This document shows positions 18,337 to 31,307 of a DNA stretch of 64,000 bases, piece by piece. The first letter of the stretch is position 1, and each line of letters opens with the position of its first letter. A program made the translations under genes and the position numbers. Origin of the DNA: Dyella sp. SG609 (GTDB taxonomy: Bacteria; Pseudomonadota; Gammaproteobacteria; Xanthomonadales; Rhodanobacteraceae); NCBI RefSeq assembly GCF_012275375.1, contig NZ_JAAZQJ010000010.1, positions 107,597 through 171,596 of the forward strand, written 5' to 3'. The notes under the pieces are model-generated. The model was not told where the DNA came from and made no database searches. It saw only the letters and a program-made list of their open reading frames with translations.

Positions 18337-19290
18337 ATGGAAATCTTCAACCACAACGCGAACGTCAACTTCCTGGGCATGCGCAAGGTCAGCATCGGCA
18401 TCGCCGTGCTGCTCATGCTCGTGTCGATCGCCCTGCTGGCTTCCCGCGGCCTCAACTACGGCCTGGACTTCACCGGCGGCATTTCCGCCGAGATCAGCTA
18501 CCAGCAGCCGGTGGCCGTGGCCGACGTGCGCGAGGCGCTGGCCAAGGCGGGCATGGAGCACGCCGTGGTGCAAAGCCTGGGCGGCACCAAGGAAGTCTCG
18601 ATCCGCATGCAGCCCACCGCGGCCATGCTGGACCAGGGCAAGGTGAACCTGGACAAGGTCTCGGCCGTCGTCAGCGGGGCGCTGCAGGCCGCGCGTCCCG
18701 ATGCCCAGCTCAAGAGCCGCTCCTCGGTCAGCTCGCAGGTCGGCGACGAACTGCGCAGCGACGGCACCATGGCCGCGGGCCTGGTCATCCTGGGCATCGG
18801 CCTGTACCTGTGGGTGCGCTTCGAGCGGCGCTTCGCCATCGCCGCGCTGGCCACCGAGGTGCACGACGTGCTGGTGACCCTGGGCGTGCTGGTGATCACC
18901 GGCCGCGAGTTCGACCTGACCGTGCTGGCCTCGGTGCTGGCGGTGATCGGCTACTCCATCAACGACAAGGTGGTGGTGTTCGACCGTATCCGCGAGCTGT
19001 TCCGCCTGGCGCGCAAGGCCGAGCCGGTGGAGGTGCTGAACCGCTCGATCAACAGCACGCTGTCGCGAACCATCATCACCTCGCTGTTCACCGCCATCAC
19101 CATGGCCGCGCTGTACTTCATCGGCGGCGCGGTGGTGCAGGGCTTCGCCATCACCATGCTGATCGGCATCCTGGTCGGTACGCTCTCGTCCATCTTCGTG
19201 GCCAGCCCGATCCTGTTGTGGCTGGGCGTGTCCAAGCAGGACCTGATGCCGCAGACCAGGGAGAACCCGGAGCTGGCGCGGCGCCCGTAA
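18337..19290 (+). CDS. secF: Protein translocase subunit SecF
   Basis: 317 residues with the SecF pattern: N-terminal span (about 17-36), LNYGLDFTGGI (about 44-54), a periplasmic domain, then five spans including VLAVIGYSINDKVVVFDRIRE and LSRTIITSLFTAI. GAGGAACT is the ribosome site. It ends the yajC-secD-secF unit and is followed by a terminator at 19313-19341. Confidence 0.97.
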   Translation: MEIFNHNANVNFLGMRKVSIGIAVLLMLVSIALLASRGLNYGLDFTGGISAEISYQQPVAVADVREALAKAGMEHAVVQSLGGTKEVSIRMQPTAAMLDQGKVNLDKVSAVVSGALQAARPDAQLKSRSSVSSQVGDELRSDGTMAAGLVILGIGLYLWVRFERRFAIAALATEVHDVLVTLGVLVITGREFDLTVLASVLAVIGYSINDKVVVFDRIRELFRLARKAEPVEVLNRSINSTLSRTIITSLFTAITMAALYFIGGAVVQGFAITMLIGILVGTLSSIFVASPILLWLGVSKQDLMPQTRENPELARRP

Positions 19291-19312
19291 GGCATGGCGC
19301 CAGCATCCTCGG

Positions 19313-19341
19313 AAAGCCCGGCCTCGCGCCGGGCTTTTTTT
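19313..19341 (+). terminator. Rho-independent terminator after secF
   Basis: GCCCGGC (19316-19322) pairs with GCCGGGC (19328-19334), loop CTCGC, extended by AAA/TTT and a run of seven T. Confidence 0.92.
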
Positions 19342-19824
19342 ATGCGCGGCACTGGCGCTGAGTGCGGCCATTCGATTAGCGGCTTAATCCCCGATTGCCT
19401 ATTCCCAATTGAGATTAATCGCTGAGTCGCGATTACTTGCCGCATTGCCACGCAAGATATTGCGAAGCGGCTCAATGTATTGCGGGCGCTATTTCCGGCG
19501 TTCGCAGATTCGGGCGCGGAAGAGGGGAATGGCGATGGCTTGAAAACCGCAGCGCTGTGCGATTCATTAAGTAAATGTTGACTTGATGTAACGGTCGACG
19601 TTATTTTCGGTATGTTCCTGATGCGACAGTCAGACGACAGCTTGCTTACAGCCACGGGAGGCCCGCAAGAAATCGTCGCCGCAGAGGGGAACGCAGAGGG
19701 GCAGTCTGCAGGGGGAGTTACCTACAGGCGCAGTCTTTGCAAACTTTTGGCCTATCGCCCGCATTGCGGGCGGTTTTGCTCAATTTTGCCCACACCCCAC
19801 GTGGGCGTTTTCGGGGAGATCCAA
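19342..19824 (+). promoter_or_regulatory. Long upstream region and leader of the TonB receptor gene
   Basis: No gene is visible in this comparatively AT-rich stretch. TTGACT (19578-19583) and TTATTT (19601-19606), 17 bp apart, are the best promoter and would give a leader of about 210 nt. Within it lie CGCCCGC-ATT-GCGGGCG followed by GTTTTG (19756-19777), which resembles an attenuator terminator, and a second palindrome CCCACGTGGG followed by CGTTTT near 19797. No Fur box was seen. Confidence 0.5.
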
Positions 19825-22800
19825 ATGAGTTTTCGTTCCTTGAATCGCGGCTATCTGCGTCATACGGCGCTTGCCGCTGCGCTGACCATGGCCGGCGTGT
19901 CCGGCGTTGCGTTCGGCCAGGCCACCACCGGCAACATCACCGGTCAGGCTGAAGCCGGCGACACCGTGACGATCACCAGCGCCACCGGCCTGAACCGCCA
20001 GGTGACGGTCGACGCCAGCGGCCGCTACAGCGCCACCAACCTGCCGGTCGGTTCCTACACCGTCACCCTGCAGAAGGGCGGCTCCACGGTCGACACCCGC
20101 AAGGACGTCACCCTGACCGTCGGTTCGACCACGGAAGTCTCGTTCGCCTCGGCCAACAACGCCTCGTCGCTGTCCGCCGTGACGGTGACGGCCAACGCGC
20201 TGCCGGCCATCGACGTCTCCGGCGTCGACTCGCGCACGGTGATCACCTCCCAGCAGCTGGCTCGCCTGCCGCTCGCGCGCAGCGCCGAAGCGATCGCGCT
20301 GCTGGCCCCGGGCGTGGTCCAGGGCAGCAGCTACTTCTCCGGCAACATGGGCGGCCCGCTGGTTTCGTTCGGCGGTTCGTCGGTGACGGAGAACGCGTAC
20401 TACATCAACGGCTTCAACACCACCGACCCGCTGAGCGGCCTGGGCGGCCTGAGCCTGCCCTACGGCGCGATCGACCAGCAGGAAATCCTCACCGGCGGCT
20501 ACGGCGCGGCTTACGGCCGTTCGGACGGCGGCGTGATCAGCCAGGTCGGCAAGCGCGGCACCAACGAGTGGCATTTCGGCGGCCAGGTCCTGTGGACCCC
20601 GACCTCGCTCGAGAGCGACCCGAAGAACTACTACTACGTCAACAAGGACGGTTCGAACGGCAAGCTCCGCCAGTACCGCAACGACAACAAGTCCTGGACC
20701 ACCACGTATTCCGCCTATGTCGGCGGTCCGCTGGTCAAGGACAAGCTGTTCTTCTTCCTGGCCGCCGAATACGAGCGTGAGCAGGGCAAGAACACCAGCC
20801 TGAGCTCGGCTGCCGGCGTCGGCCCGAACACCGCTCCGTTCGTCGACCACGGCAAGATCAACAGCCCGAAGTGGTACGGCAAGCTGGACTGGAACATCAC
20901 CGACAGCAACATCCTCGAAGTGACCGGCGTCTCCAACAAGACGTCGTACAACGGCACGCTGAACAACTTCGACTACGGCACGCTGAAGGAAGGCTCCTTC
21001 AACAGCTACGACACGTCGGTCAAGAACTCGTTCGATCTGTACACGACCAAGTTCACCAGCTACATCACCGATGACCTGACCCTGTCGGTGCAGTACGGCA
21101 AGATGAAGGGCAAGTACTACACCAACACCCCGGGCTACGATCCGACCAACCCGTACCTGTTCACCACGGAAAACCAGAACCCGGACATCACCGGCGGCAA
21201 TCCGATCACGAACAACCAGACGGTTTCGACGATCAACCTGCCGGGTCACAAGACCACCAACACCAACCTGCGCGTCGACCTGACCTACAAGCTCGGTGAC
21301 CACACCATCACCGGCGGTATCGACAACCAGGACGTGCGCAACACCGACGCCGGTACCGAATTCCCCGCCGCTGGCCTCGGCTATGCGTGGGAATACAACA
21401 CCATGGACGGCGATCCGGACACCTACATCATCGGTGGCCCGGGTACCGCTCAGCCGGGTGCCGACTGGCACAACTCGCCGTGGGTGGCCAACACCGGCTC
21501 GCAGCCGGGCGGTGAGACCGGCTACTACGTGGCCCGCTACCGCTACCACGACAACGCCTCGGTCCGCGTGCAGCAGCGCGCCCAGTACCTGCAGGACGAC
21601 TGGCAGATCAACGACCGCTGGCTGGTCAAGATCGGCCTGCGCAACGACCAGTTCACCAACTTCGGTGCTTCCGGTGCGCCGTACCTGCGCCTGACCAAGC
21701 CGCAGTGGGCTCCGCGCGTGGGCTTCAGCTGGGACGTCTACGGCGACTCCAGCTTCAAGGTCTACGGCAACGCCGGCCGCTACTACCTGGCGATGCCGAC
21801 CAGCGTGGCGCTGCGTTCGGCGGGTTCCTCGCTGTACACCCGCGAGTACTTCACCTACACGGGTATCGACGCCAACGGCGTGCCGACCGGCCTGACCCCG
21901 ATCGACACCAGCCGCGGCGCGGGCGCTCCGTTCTCCGCCAACGGCGAGTACGGCCAGCCGCGCGATCCGAACGTCGCTTCCGCGCGTGACCTGAAGTCCG
22001 AGTACCAGGACGAGTTCATCCTCGGCTTCGACAAGAAGCTGGGCGACTCGTGGGTCTACGGCGCCAAGGCCACCTACCGCAAGCTGCGCAACGCGATCGA
22101 CGATATCGGCGACAACGTTTCGATCATCCGCAAGATGAACGAGCTGGGCATCGATCCGGCCACCTACGACGCCACCCAGGTGCCGGGCAGCATCCTGATC
22201 AATCCGGGCAAGAGCGCGACCTTCCTGATTCCGAAGCTCGCCGGCGGCTATTACAGCGTCCCGATGGACTGGCAGAAGGACTTCGGCTTCAACACCACGA
22301 TGAAGCGCAAGTACTACGGCCTGAACCTGTTCCTGGAGCATCCGTTCGACGGCAAGTGGTACGGCCGCGTGGACTACGTGTGGTCGCATAGCTTCGGCAA
22401 CTCGGAAGGCCAGGTGCGTTCGGATATCGGCCAGACCGACGTCTCGGCGACGGTGGACTGGGACTACGCCCAGGTCATGGACTACGCCAACGGCTCGCTC
22501 TCGAACGACCGCCGTCACCAGATCAAGGCCTACGGCTCGTATCAGATCGCTCCGGAGTGGATGGTTTCCGGTAACCTCGCGATCCTGTCCGGCACGCCGC
22601 GCACCTGCCTTGGCCTGTACGGCGCGGACGAGACCAATCCGGGTCTCGGCTACGGTCCGTACTACCACTTCTGCGACGGCAAGCCGTGGTCGCCTGGCAC
22701 CACCCGCAACCCGTGGACCTACCTGCTGAGCGTCAGCGCCGAGTACCGTCCGGAATGGGCGGACAAGAAGCTGGGCTTCAACGTGATGGTCTACAACGTG

Positions 22801-22917
22801 CTGAACAAGCAGACCACCACGCAGGTCTACGCGATCTCGACCAGCTCGAGCTACCTGCGTCCGATCAGCTCGCAGACCCCGCGTTATGTCCGCTTCGGTG
22901 TGACGTACGACTTCTGA
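19825..22917 (+). CDS. Oar-like TonB-dependent outer-membrane receptor
   Basis: 1030 residues: signal peptide (about 1-31, cleavage near VAFGQA), an N-terminal carboxypeptidase-regulatory-like beta-sandwich (about 32-115, GRYSATNLPVGSYTVTL), a plug domain (about 120-250, RSAEAIALLAPGV, then GGYGAAYGRSDGGVISQVGKRG), and a large beta-barrel ending VRFGVTYDF with the C-terminal Phe required for outer-membrane insertion. Oar-family receptors are abundant in Xanthomonadales and Myxococcus; the ligand is unknown. The ATG at 19825, after GGGGAGAT, is chosen over the upstream in-frame ATG at 19612 because it gives a proper signal peptide. Codons are strongly biased, suggesting high expression. Confidence 0.92.
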   Translation: MSFRSLNRGYLRHTALAAALTMAGVSGVAFGQATTGNITGQAEAGDTVTITSATGLNRQVTVDASGRYSATNLPVGSYTVTLQKGGSTVDTRKDVTLTVGSTTEVSFASANNASSLSAVTVTANALPAIDVSGVDSRTVITSQQLARLPLARSAEAIALLAPGVVQGSSYFSGNMGGPLVSFGGSSVTENAYYINGFNTTDPLSGLGGLSLPYGAIDQQEILTGGYGAAYGRSDGGVISQVGKRGTNEWHFGGQVLWTPTSLESDPKNYYYVNKDGSNGKLRQYRNDNKSWTTTYSAYVGGPLVKDKLFFFLAAEYEREQGKNTSLSSAAGVGPNTAPFVDHGKINSPKWYGKLDWNITDSNILEVTGVSNKTSYNGTLNNFDYGTLKEGSFNSYDTSVKNSFDLYTTKFTSYITDDLTLSVQYGKMKGKYYTNTPGYDPTNPYLFTTENQNPDITGGNPITNNQTVSTINLPGHKTTNTNLRVDLTYKLGDHTITGGIDNQDVRNTDAGTEFPAAGLGYAWEYNTMDGDPDTYIIGGPGTAQPGADWHNSPWVANTGSQPGGETGYYVARYRYHDNASVRVQQRAQYLQDDWQINDRWLVKIGLRNDQFTNFGASGAPYLRLTKPQWAPRVGFSWDVYGDSSFKVYGNAGRYYLAMPTSVALRSAGSSLYTREYFTYTGIDANGVPTGLTPIDTSRGAGAPFSANGEYGQPRDPNVASARDLKSEYQDEFILGFDKKLGDSWVYGAKATYRKLRNAIDDIGDNVSIIRKMNELGIDPATYDATQVPGSILINPGKSATFLIPKLAGGYYSVPMDWQKDFGFNTTMKRKYYGLNLFLEHPFDGKWYGRVDYVWSHSFGNSEGQVRSDIGQTDVSATVDWDYAQVMDYANGSLSNDRRHQIKAYGSYQIAPEWMVSGNLAILSGTPRTCLGLYGADETNPGLGYGPYYHFCDGKPWSPGTTRNPWTYLLSVSAEYRPEWADKKLGFNVMVYNVLNKQTTTQVYAISTSSSYLRPISSQTPRYVRFGVTYDF

Positions 22918-22930
22918 TGCAGGCTGATGG

Positions 22931-22952
22931 CCACGGAGCTTCGGCTCCGTGG
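22931..22952 (+). other. Stable UUCG hairpin after the TonB receptor
   Basis: CCACGGAGC-TTCG-GCTCCGTGG, a perfect 9-bp stem with a UUCG tetraloop and no U-tract. It probably protects the 3' end of the mRNA ahead of the terminator. Confidence 0.7.
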
Positions 22953-22965
22953 CAAGTAGAAAAGA

Positions 22966-22998
22966 AAGAGCCGCCGGGGAACCGGCGGCTCTTTTGTT
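22966..22998. terminator. Bidirectional terminator between TonB receptor and hydroxylase
   Basis: AAGAGCCGCCGG (22966-22977) pairs with CCGGCGGCTCTT (22982-22993), GGAA loop. On the plus strand TTGTTTT follows; on the minus strand TCTTTTC follows. It therefore serves both converging genes. Confidence 0.92.
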
Positions 22999-23039
22999 TT
23001 GGTGCAACGGTCGGCGTCAGGCCTGCCGAATAAAACGGT

Positions 23040-24143
23040 TCATGCCGCCGGCGTACTCGAACTGGCTACCACGCTGTCGTCGATGACGATCGGTGGCGGG
23101 GAGGGCGGTGCCACCATGTGGTGCAGATCCAGATGCTCCACCGGTATCGGCTCATACCCCGGCCCGAACGCCACCTCGCCCAGCCTCCATCCCGCCGGCC
23201 GCCGCACCGCACCCCAGAACCGCTTGAACGCGGCCCAGTGCAGCCCGATCAGGCCGTGCTCGTTATCGGCATCGACGGTGGGGTCGCCCACGCCCGTCGG
23301 CCGCGGCGCCATGCCGTAGAGCGAGGTGCCGAACAGCACGTCCCACACCGACAGCACCTGGCCGAAGTTGCAGTTGTGCAGGCCCGGGCGTTCCGGATCC
23401 ACCAGCATATGGTGCAAGCGGTGGAATTTCGGATCGACGAACACGCGCCCGAGCACCGGTCCGAAGCCGATGCGCACGTTCGCGTGCGAGAAGTTCTGCA
23501 CCAGTTCGCCCAGCAGCACCAGCCATGCGAACTGGTCCGGCTCCACGCCCATCACGATGCCGACCGTGGCCAGCACCATCGACTGCAGGAAGCCGTCGAC
23601 CAGGCTGCCGCGGTCGTTGGTCCAGCAGCTCATCTGGCGCTGGCTGTGATGCATGCTGTGCAGTGCCCACCACCAGGGCAGGGCGTGCTGCAGGCGGTGC
23701 ATCCAGTAATAGACGAAGTCGTAGGCCACGTAATAGCAGCCGAATAGCAGCCACGGATGCTGCTTCAGCCACGGCACCCAGTGCGTGATGGCGAGTGGCG
23801 AGACGCTGGCGTCGGAGGGGCCGGTGTCCGGGCCGCCGAAGTAATTGGCGATCGGCGTCAGCACCAGGAAGCTGAAGACCGGGAAGATGCCGACCAGCAT
23901 CATCAGCGTGTACTGGAAATCCACGCGGGTGAGCTTGCGGTCGGCCCAGCGCTCGGCGGGCAGCAGGGTTTCCAGCGGGCGGAAGATCAGGCCGATGATG
24001 CCCAGCTGCAAGGTGGCGATCAGCAGCGATTCGGCGATGTCCTTGGGGTCGCCCGCCAGCCCCTGCAGATGCAGCAGCTGCAGCACGGGGAGCACGCCAT
24101 GCCCGGCAAACCAATCGACGAGACGGGACCAGAGTTCGGCCAT
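23040..24143 (-). CDS. Sterol desaturase/fatty-acid hydroxylase superfamily membrane protein
   Basis: 367 residues with four or five membrane spans and the diiron histidine boxes HRLQH (149-153), HSMHH (162-166) and HRLHH (241-245), plus His220 in NFSHANVR. These define the integral-membrane hydroxylase superfamily, which oxygenates lipid carbon chains. The proline/serine-rich C-terminal tail is not conserved. The substrate is unknown; lipid A, fatty acid, carotenoid and hopanoid are all possible. It reads away from the AmgK/MurU pair only 133 bp upstream on the same strand. Confidence 0.85.
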   Translation of the reverse strand: MAELWSRLVDWFAGHGVLPVLQLLHLQGLAGDPKDIAESLLIATLQLGIIGLIFRPLETLLPAERWADRKLTRVDFQYTLMMLVGIFPVFSFLVLTPIANYFGGPDTGPSDASVSPLAITHWVPWLKQHPWLLFGCYYVAYDFVYYWMHRLQHALPWWWALHSMHHSQRQMSCWTNDRGSLVDGFLQSMVLATVGIVMGVEPDQFAWLVLLGELVQNFSHANVRIGFGPVLGRVFVDPKFHRLHHMLVDPERPGLHNCNFGQVLSVWDVLFGTSLYGMAPRPTGVGDPTVDADNEHGLIGLHWAAFKRFWGAVRRPAGWRLGEVAFGPGYEPIPVEHLDLHHMVAPPSPPPIVIDDSVVASSSTPAA

Positions 24144-24276
24144 CGGCGAAACCTTGCAAGAAGAGACGGACGATCCTGCAGGTGGAATGCGGACTTGCTA
24201 CAGAACCGGTCAGTACAGAATAGCGCCGGGCGGCGCTGCCATCCAAGCTCGGCAGGATTTTGCGGGCACGCCAGGT

Positions 24277-24948
24277 TCAGCCGCGGCGCAAGTGCGCGTC
24301 CAGCTCCGCCAGCTGGGCCGGGTTGCCCAGGTTGCGCCAGAAACCGTCGTAGCGTTCGCCGCTGAGCTGTCCATCGCGCATCGCCTGCTGGTACAGCGGC
24401 AGCAGCTTGAAGCGCCCGGGCGCATGGCCGTGCACGAATTGCGGCCGGTACACGCCGATATTGCCGAAGGTGAGCCGCTCGCCCGCGCCTTGTTCCTGCA
24501 ACTGGCCTTCGTGCAGCACGAAGTCGCCCGCGGCATGCCAATCCGGATTCGGCACCATCACCAGATGGGCGAGGCCGGCGGGTTCCCATGGCAACTTCGC
24601 GTAGTCGTAATCGCAGTAGATGTCGGCGCTGACCGCGATGAACGGTTCCGGCCCCAGCAGCGGCAGCGCATTGAGCATGCCGCCGCCGGTTTCCAGCGGG
24701 GTGGGGCCTTCGTAGGCGTAGCGGATGCGCAGGCCCCAGCGCGAACCATCGCCCAGCGCCTCCGGGAACTGGTCCGCCAGATGCGAGGTATTGATCACCA
24801 CGTAGTGCACGCCCACCGCCGCGAGCTTTTCCAGGTGCCACACGATCAGCGGCTTGCCACCCGCCATGAGCAAGGGCTTGGGCGTGCGGTCGGTAAGCGG
24901 GCGCATGCGCTCGCCCAGGCCGGCGGCAAAGATCAGCGCGTGCCTCAT
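24277..24948 (-). CDS. murU: N-acetylmuramate alpha-1-phosphate uridylyltransferase
   Basis: MurU makes UDP-MurNAc from MurNAc-1-phosphate, bypassing de novo synthesis and giving intrinsic fosfomycin tolerance in Pseudomonas. 223 residues of the nucleotidyltransferase fold: signature AAGLGERMRPLTDRTPKPLL (8-27), the ETGGGMLNALPLLG block, and metal-binding SADIYCD. The start at 24948 overlaps the stop of the kinase gene (ATGA). The pairing with an AmgK-like kinase supports this over a hexose-1-phosphate enzyme. Confidence 0.85.
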   Translation of the reverse strand: MRHALIFAAGLGERMRPLTDRTPKPLLMAGGKPLIVWHLEKLAAVGVHYVVINTSHLADQFPEALGDGSRWGLRIRYAYEGPTPLETGGGMLNALPLLGPEPFIAVSADIYCDYDYAKLPWEPAGLAHLVMVPNPDWHAAGDFVLHEGQLQEQGAGERLTFGNIGVYRPQFVHGHAPGRFKLLPLYQQAMRDGQLSGERYDGFWRNLGNPAQLAELDAHLRRG

Positions 24949-25946
24949 GCGGCCACCTGGGTGAGGTCGCGGCCGGCCGCGTGGCGTTCCAGCAGCGCGG
25001 CGAAGTCCGCCAGTTCCGGATAGCTGCGCGCCACCGTGCTGACGTAGCGATAGACCGTCGGCACGTCGGCGAGATAGCCCGGCTTGCCGTCGCGATACCA
25101 CAGCCGATAGAACTGGCCGAGCACGCGCACGTGGCGGTGCAGGCCGGTGAGGTCGAACCAGCGCAGGAAGCGCGCGGCGTCCACGCCCGCATCGATCACC
25201 CCGGCGCCGAGCAGGCGCTGGCGGTACGACTCCACCCAGGCTTCGATGCGTTCGCGCGGCCACACGATGTAGGCGTCGCGCAGCAGCGAGGCGAGGTCGT
25301 AGGTGACGGGGCCGGCGAGTGCGCCCTGGAAGTCGATCACGCCGGGATTGTTGCGTTCGACGACGAGCAGGTTGCGGCTATGGTAATCGCGGTGCACGAA
25401 GCAGCGCGGTTGCTCCAGCGCGTTGCTGACGATCAGTTCGAACGCCGCTTCCAACACCTTCCGCTCTTCGCCACTGGGCGTGTGGCCCAGGTGGCGGGTG
25501 AGAAACCACTCCGGCATCACTTCCAGGCCGCGCACCAGCACCTCGCGGTCGAACGGCGGCAGGTCGCGGTAGTCCATGCGCGTCTGCATCCGCAGCAGCG
25601 CATCCATCGCATCGCCGTACAGCGCGTCGGCGTTGCGCTCGTTCAAGGCCGACAGGTACAGCCGGTGGCCGAGGTCTTCGATCAGCAGGAAACCCTGCTG
25701 CAGATCCTGCGCCCGCACCGCCGGCACATGCAGTCCCGCGGCGGCGAGGCGTTCGCCGATGGCCAGCCAGGGGCGCGGGTCTTCGCGGTCCGGCGGCGAG
25801 TCCATCACGATCCAGCTGCTGCCCTGATGGTGCGTGCGCCAGTAGCTGCGGAAGCTGGCGTCGGAGGAAGCCGATTCCAGCGTGAGCGTGGCATCGTCGA
25901 GAACGGAGCGGGCCCAGGCGAGGCGGGCGGCGGAGCGGTCGGTCAT
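24945..25946 (-). CDS. amgK: N-acetylmuramate/N-acetylglucosamine anomeric kinase
   Basis: 333-residue aminoglycoside-phosphotransferase-fold kinase: catalytic loop CFVHRDYHSRNLLV and metal site GVIDFQGA. AmgK phosphorylates the anomeric hydroxyl of MurNAc recovered from peptidoglycan turnover. The ATG at 25946 is used; an in-frame ATG at 26036 lies in a repeat and would add unrelated residues. Its 3' end overlaps murU by four bases, the arrangement known from Pseudomonas and Caulobacter. Confidence 0.85.
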   Translation of the reverse strand: MTDRSAARLAWARSVLDDATLTLESASSDASFRSYWRTHHQGSSWIVMDSPPDREDPRPWLAIGERLAAAGLHVPAVRAQDLQQGFLLIEDLGHRLYLSALNERNADALYGDAMDALLRMQTRMDYRDLPPFDREVLVRGLEVMPEWFLTRHLGHTPSGEERKVLEAAFELIVSNALEQPRCFVHRDYHSRNLLVVERNNPGVIDFQGALAGPVTYDLASLLRDAYIVWPRERIEAWVESYRQRLLGAGVIDAGVDAARFLRWFDLTGLHRHVRVLGQFYRLWYRDGKPGYLADVPTVYRYVSTVARSYPELADFAALLERHAAGRDLTQVAA

Positions 25947-25994
25947 GGCGGGCAGCTTAGCGGCCGCCGCCAGACCTCGCCAATCCACAAGCCG

Positions 25995-26190
25995 GCGTAG
26001 GTTGGGGTGAGCGCAGCGAACCCCAACGCATCGCAACTATTAAGCCCCTCTCCCCTCGGGAGAGGGGTTGGGGTGAGGGTGCGGTCGGAGCGTAGGAGTG
26101 ATGTGTATCGCTCCGCCCGTACCCTCATCCGGCTGCCGCCACCTTCTCTCCCACGGGGACTACCTTCGGGTCGCCGGAGGGAGAAGGATT
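25995..26190. repeat. Repeat cluster between amgK and amtB
   Basis: Holds a type A half palindrome (25995-26028), the hairpin CCCCTCTCCC-CTC-GGGAGAGGGG (26045-26067) followed by TTGGGGTGAGGG, and a third element, CTCATCCGGC through TTCTCTCCC... GGAGGGAGAAGG (about 26122-26190). All three are common intergenic repeats in this group; no gene is visible. Confidence 0.7.
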
Positions 26191-26220
26191 CCAGTTTGTA
26201 GACCGAGGCCAGTTGGTTAA

Positions 26221-28003
<1,783 letters not shown>

Positions 28004-28086
28004 TTAGAGCAGCGGCTTCTCCGATCAAGCTCCGCCTTGGCGCGTCCGCGGCGCCGGCTGCCCGTGTTTGGTGCAACGCCGCTCGA

Positions 28087-28115
28087 TTGACCCGAACCCG
28101 CTTAATCCGTACCAT
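28087..28115 (+). promoter_or_regulatory. Promoter of the suf operon
   Basis: TTGACC (28087-28092), 17-bp spacer, TACCAT (28110-28115). ACCA-TTT-TGGT (28111-28121) is a small inverted repeat overlapping the -10 and could be the operator for the Rrf2 protein encoded immediately downstream. Confidence 0.55.
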
Positions 28116-28155
28116 TTTGGTCCCGATTCCCCGATCCCCGCCGCCTTCCGTCCCC

Positions 28156-28613
28156 ATGCTCCGCGTCAGCCGCCTTACCGATTACGCCACGGTGGTGATG
28201 ACCTGCATCGCCGTGCATCCGCACGACGTGCTCAGCACCGCGCAGATCGCCGACGAGGCGCGGCTGGAGCTGCCCACCGTGAGCAAGCTGCTGAAGTCGC
28301 TGAGCCACGCGGGGCTGGTCGAATCGTTCCGCGGCGTCAACGGCGGCTACCGGCTGGCGCGTCCGGCCGAAGCCATCTCGCTGGCGCAGATTGTGGAAGC
28401 GATGGAAGGACCGATCGGCATGACCGAATGCGGCGTCGCCACGGGGCAGTGCGAGCGCGAATCGCAATGCAACGTGCGCGGCAGCTGGCGGTTGGTGAGC
28501 CACGTGGTGGACAACGCCCTGCGCGCCGTCAGCCTCGCCGACATGCTCAAGCCGCAACCCGCGCCGCCGGTGGCGACCGTCGCACTCAGCACCCTGAAAA
28601 GCAGGACCACCGC

Positions 28614-28617
<4 letters not shown>
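28156..28617 (+). CDS. Rrf2-family Fe-S-sensing repressor of the suf operon
   Basis: 153 residues. Winged-helix domain (ISRLTDYA-like start; [27 protein letters not shown]) and three cysteines in [14 protein letters not shown], the spacing expected for an IscR-type [2Fe-2S] cluster (C-x6-C-x5-C). The ATG at 28156 gives the family's usual start; an earlier in-frame ATG at 28087 is inside the promoter. The stop overlaps sufB. It probably represses suf when its cluster is loaded. Confidence 0.92.
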
Positions 28618-30097
<1,480 letters not shown>

Positions 30098-30101
<4 letters not shown>

Positions 30102-30541
30102 AGCGCGCGCTCGCTTTCCTTGTTTGCGCCGCGCTGCCGCTGGCGGCCGTGGCCCAGCAGCCCGACTGCAAGGCGCCGGGTACGCAGCTGGAGATCGACG
30201 CCTGCGCCGGCGCCGATTTCAGCAAGGCCGACGCCGAACTCAACAGCGTGTGGAAAAGCATCCTGGCCAAGTACAAGGACCAGCCGCAGTTCCTGGACAA
30301 GCTCAAGGCCTCGCAGCGCCTGTGGCTGCAGTTCCGCGACGCCGAGCTGGAAGCGCTCTATCCGGTGGCCAAGGGCCAGGACGCGCGCGTCCAGTACGGC
30401 AGCATGTATCCCACCTGCTACACCGGCGCCAAGGCGAAGCTCACCCGCCAGCGCACCGAACAACTCAAGGTCTGGCTGGACGGCGCCCAGGAAGGCGACA
30501 CCTGCTCCGGCTCCATCAAGAACTCCGCGGATTTGAAGTGA
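30098..30541 (+). CDS. LprI-like (DUF1311) secreted protein embedded in suf operon
   Basis: 147 residues: signal peptide (about 1-20, ending AAVAQQ), then [26 protein letters not shown] ... [15 protein letters not shown], the pattern of the LprI/DUF1311 lysozyme-inhibitor-like family, with four further cysteines likely forming disulfides. It is exported, so it cannot be a cytosolic Fe-S assembly factor. Its start overlaps sufB by four bases and its stop is one base before sufC, so the coupling of the operon is intact. Its function beside suf is unknown. Confidence 0.85.
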
Positions 30542-30542
30542 C

Positions 30543-31303
<761 letters not shown>

Positions 31304-31307
<4 letters not shown>

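Noticed and set aside
16404..18455. Long minus-strand open frame opposite secD
   Set aside because: Antisense shadow of secD; no start signal and no recognisable domain.
19780..23007. Open frame of more than 1000 codons antisense to the TonB receptor
   Set aside because: It is a by-product of strong codon bias in GC-rich DNA: the frame mirrors the receptor codons, has no ribosome site, and is rich in Arg, Val and Ala without any domain.
26045..26190. Intrinsic terminator for amtB or amgK
   Set aside because: The hairpins recur elsewhere as dispersed repeats and lack a U-tract in either direction.
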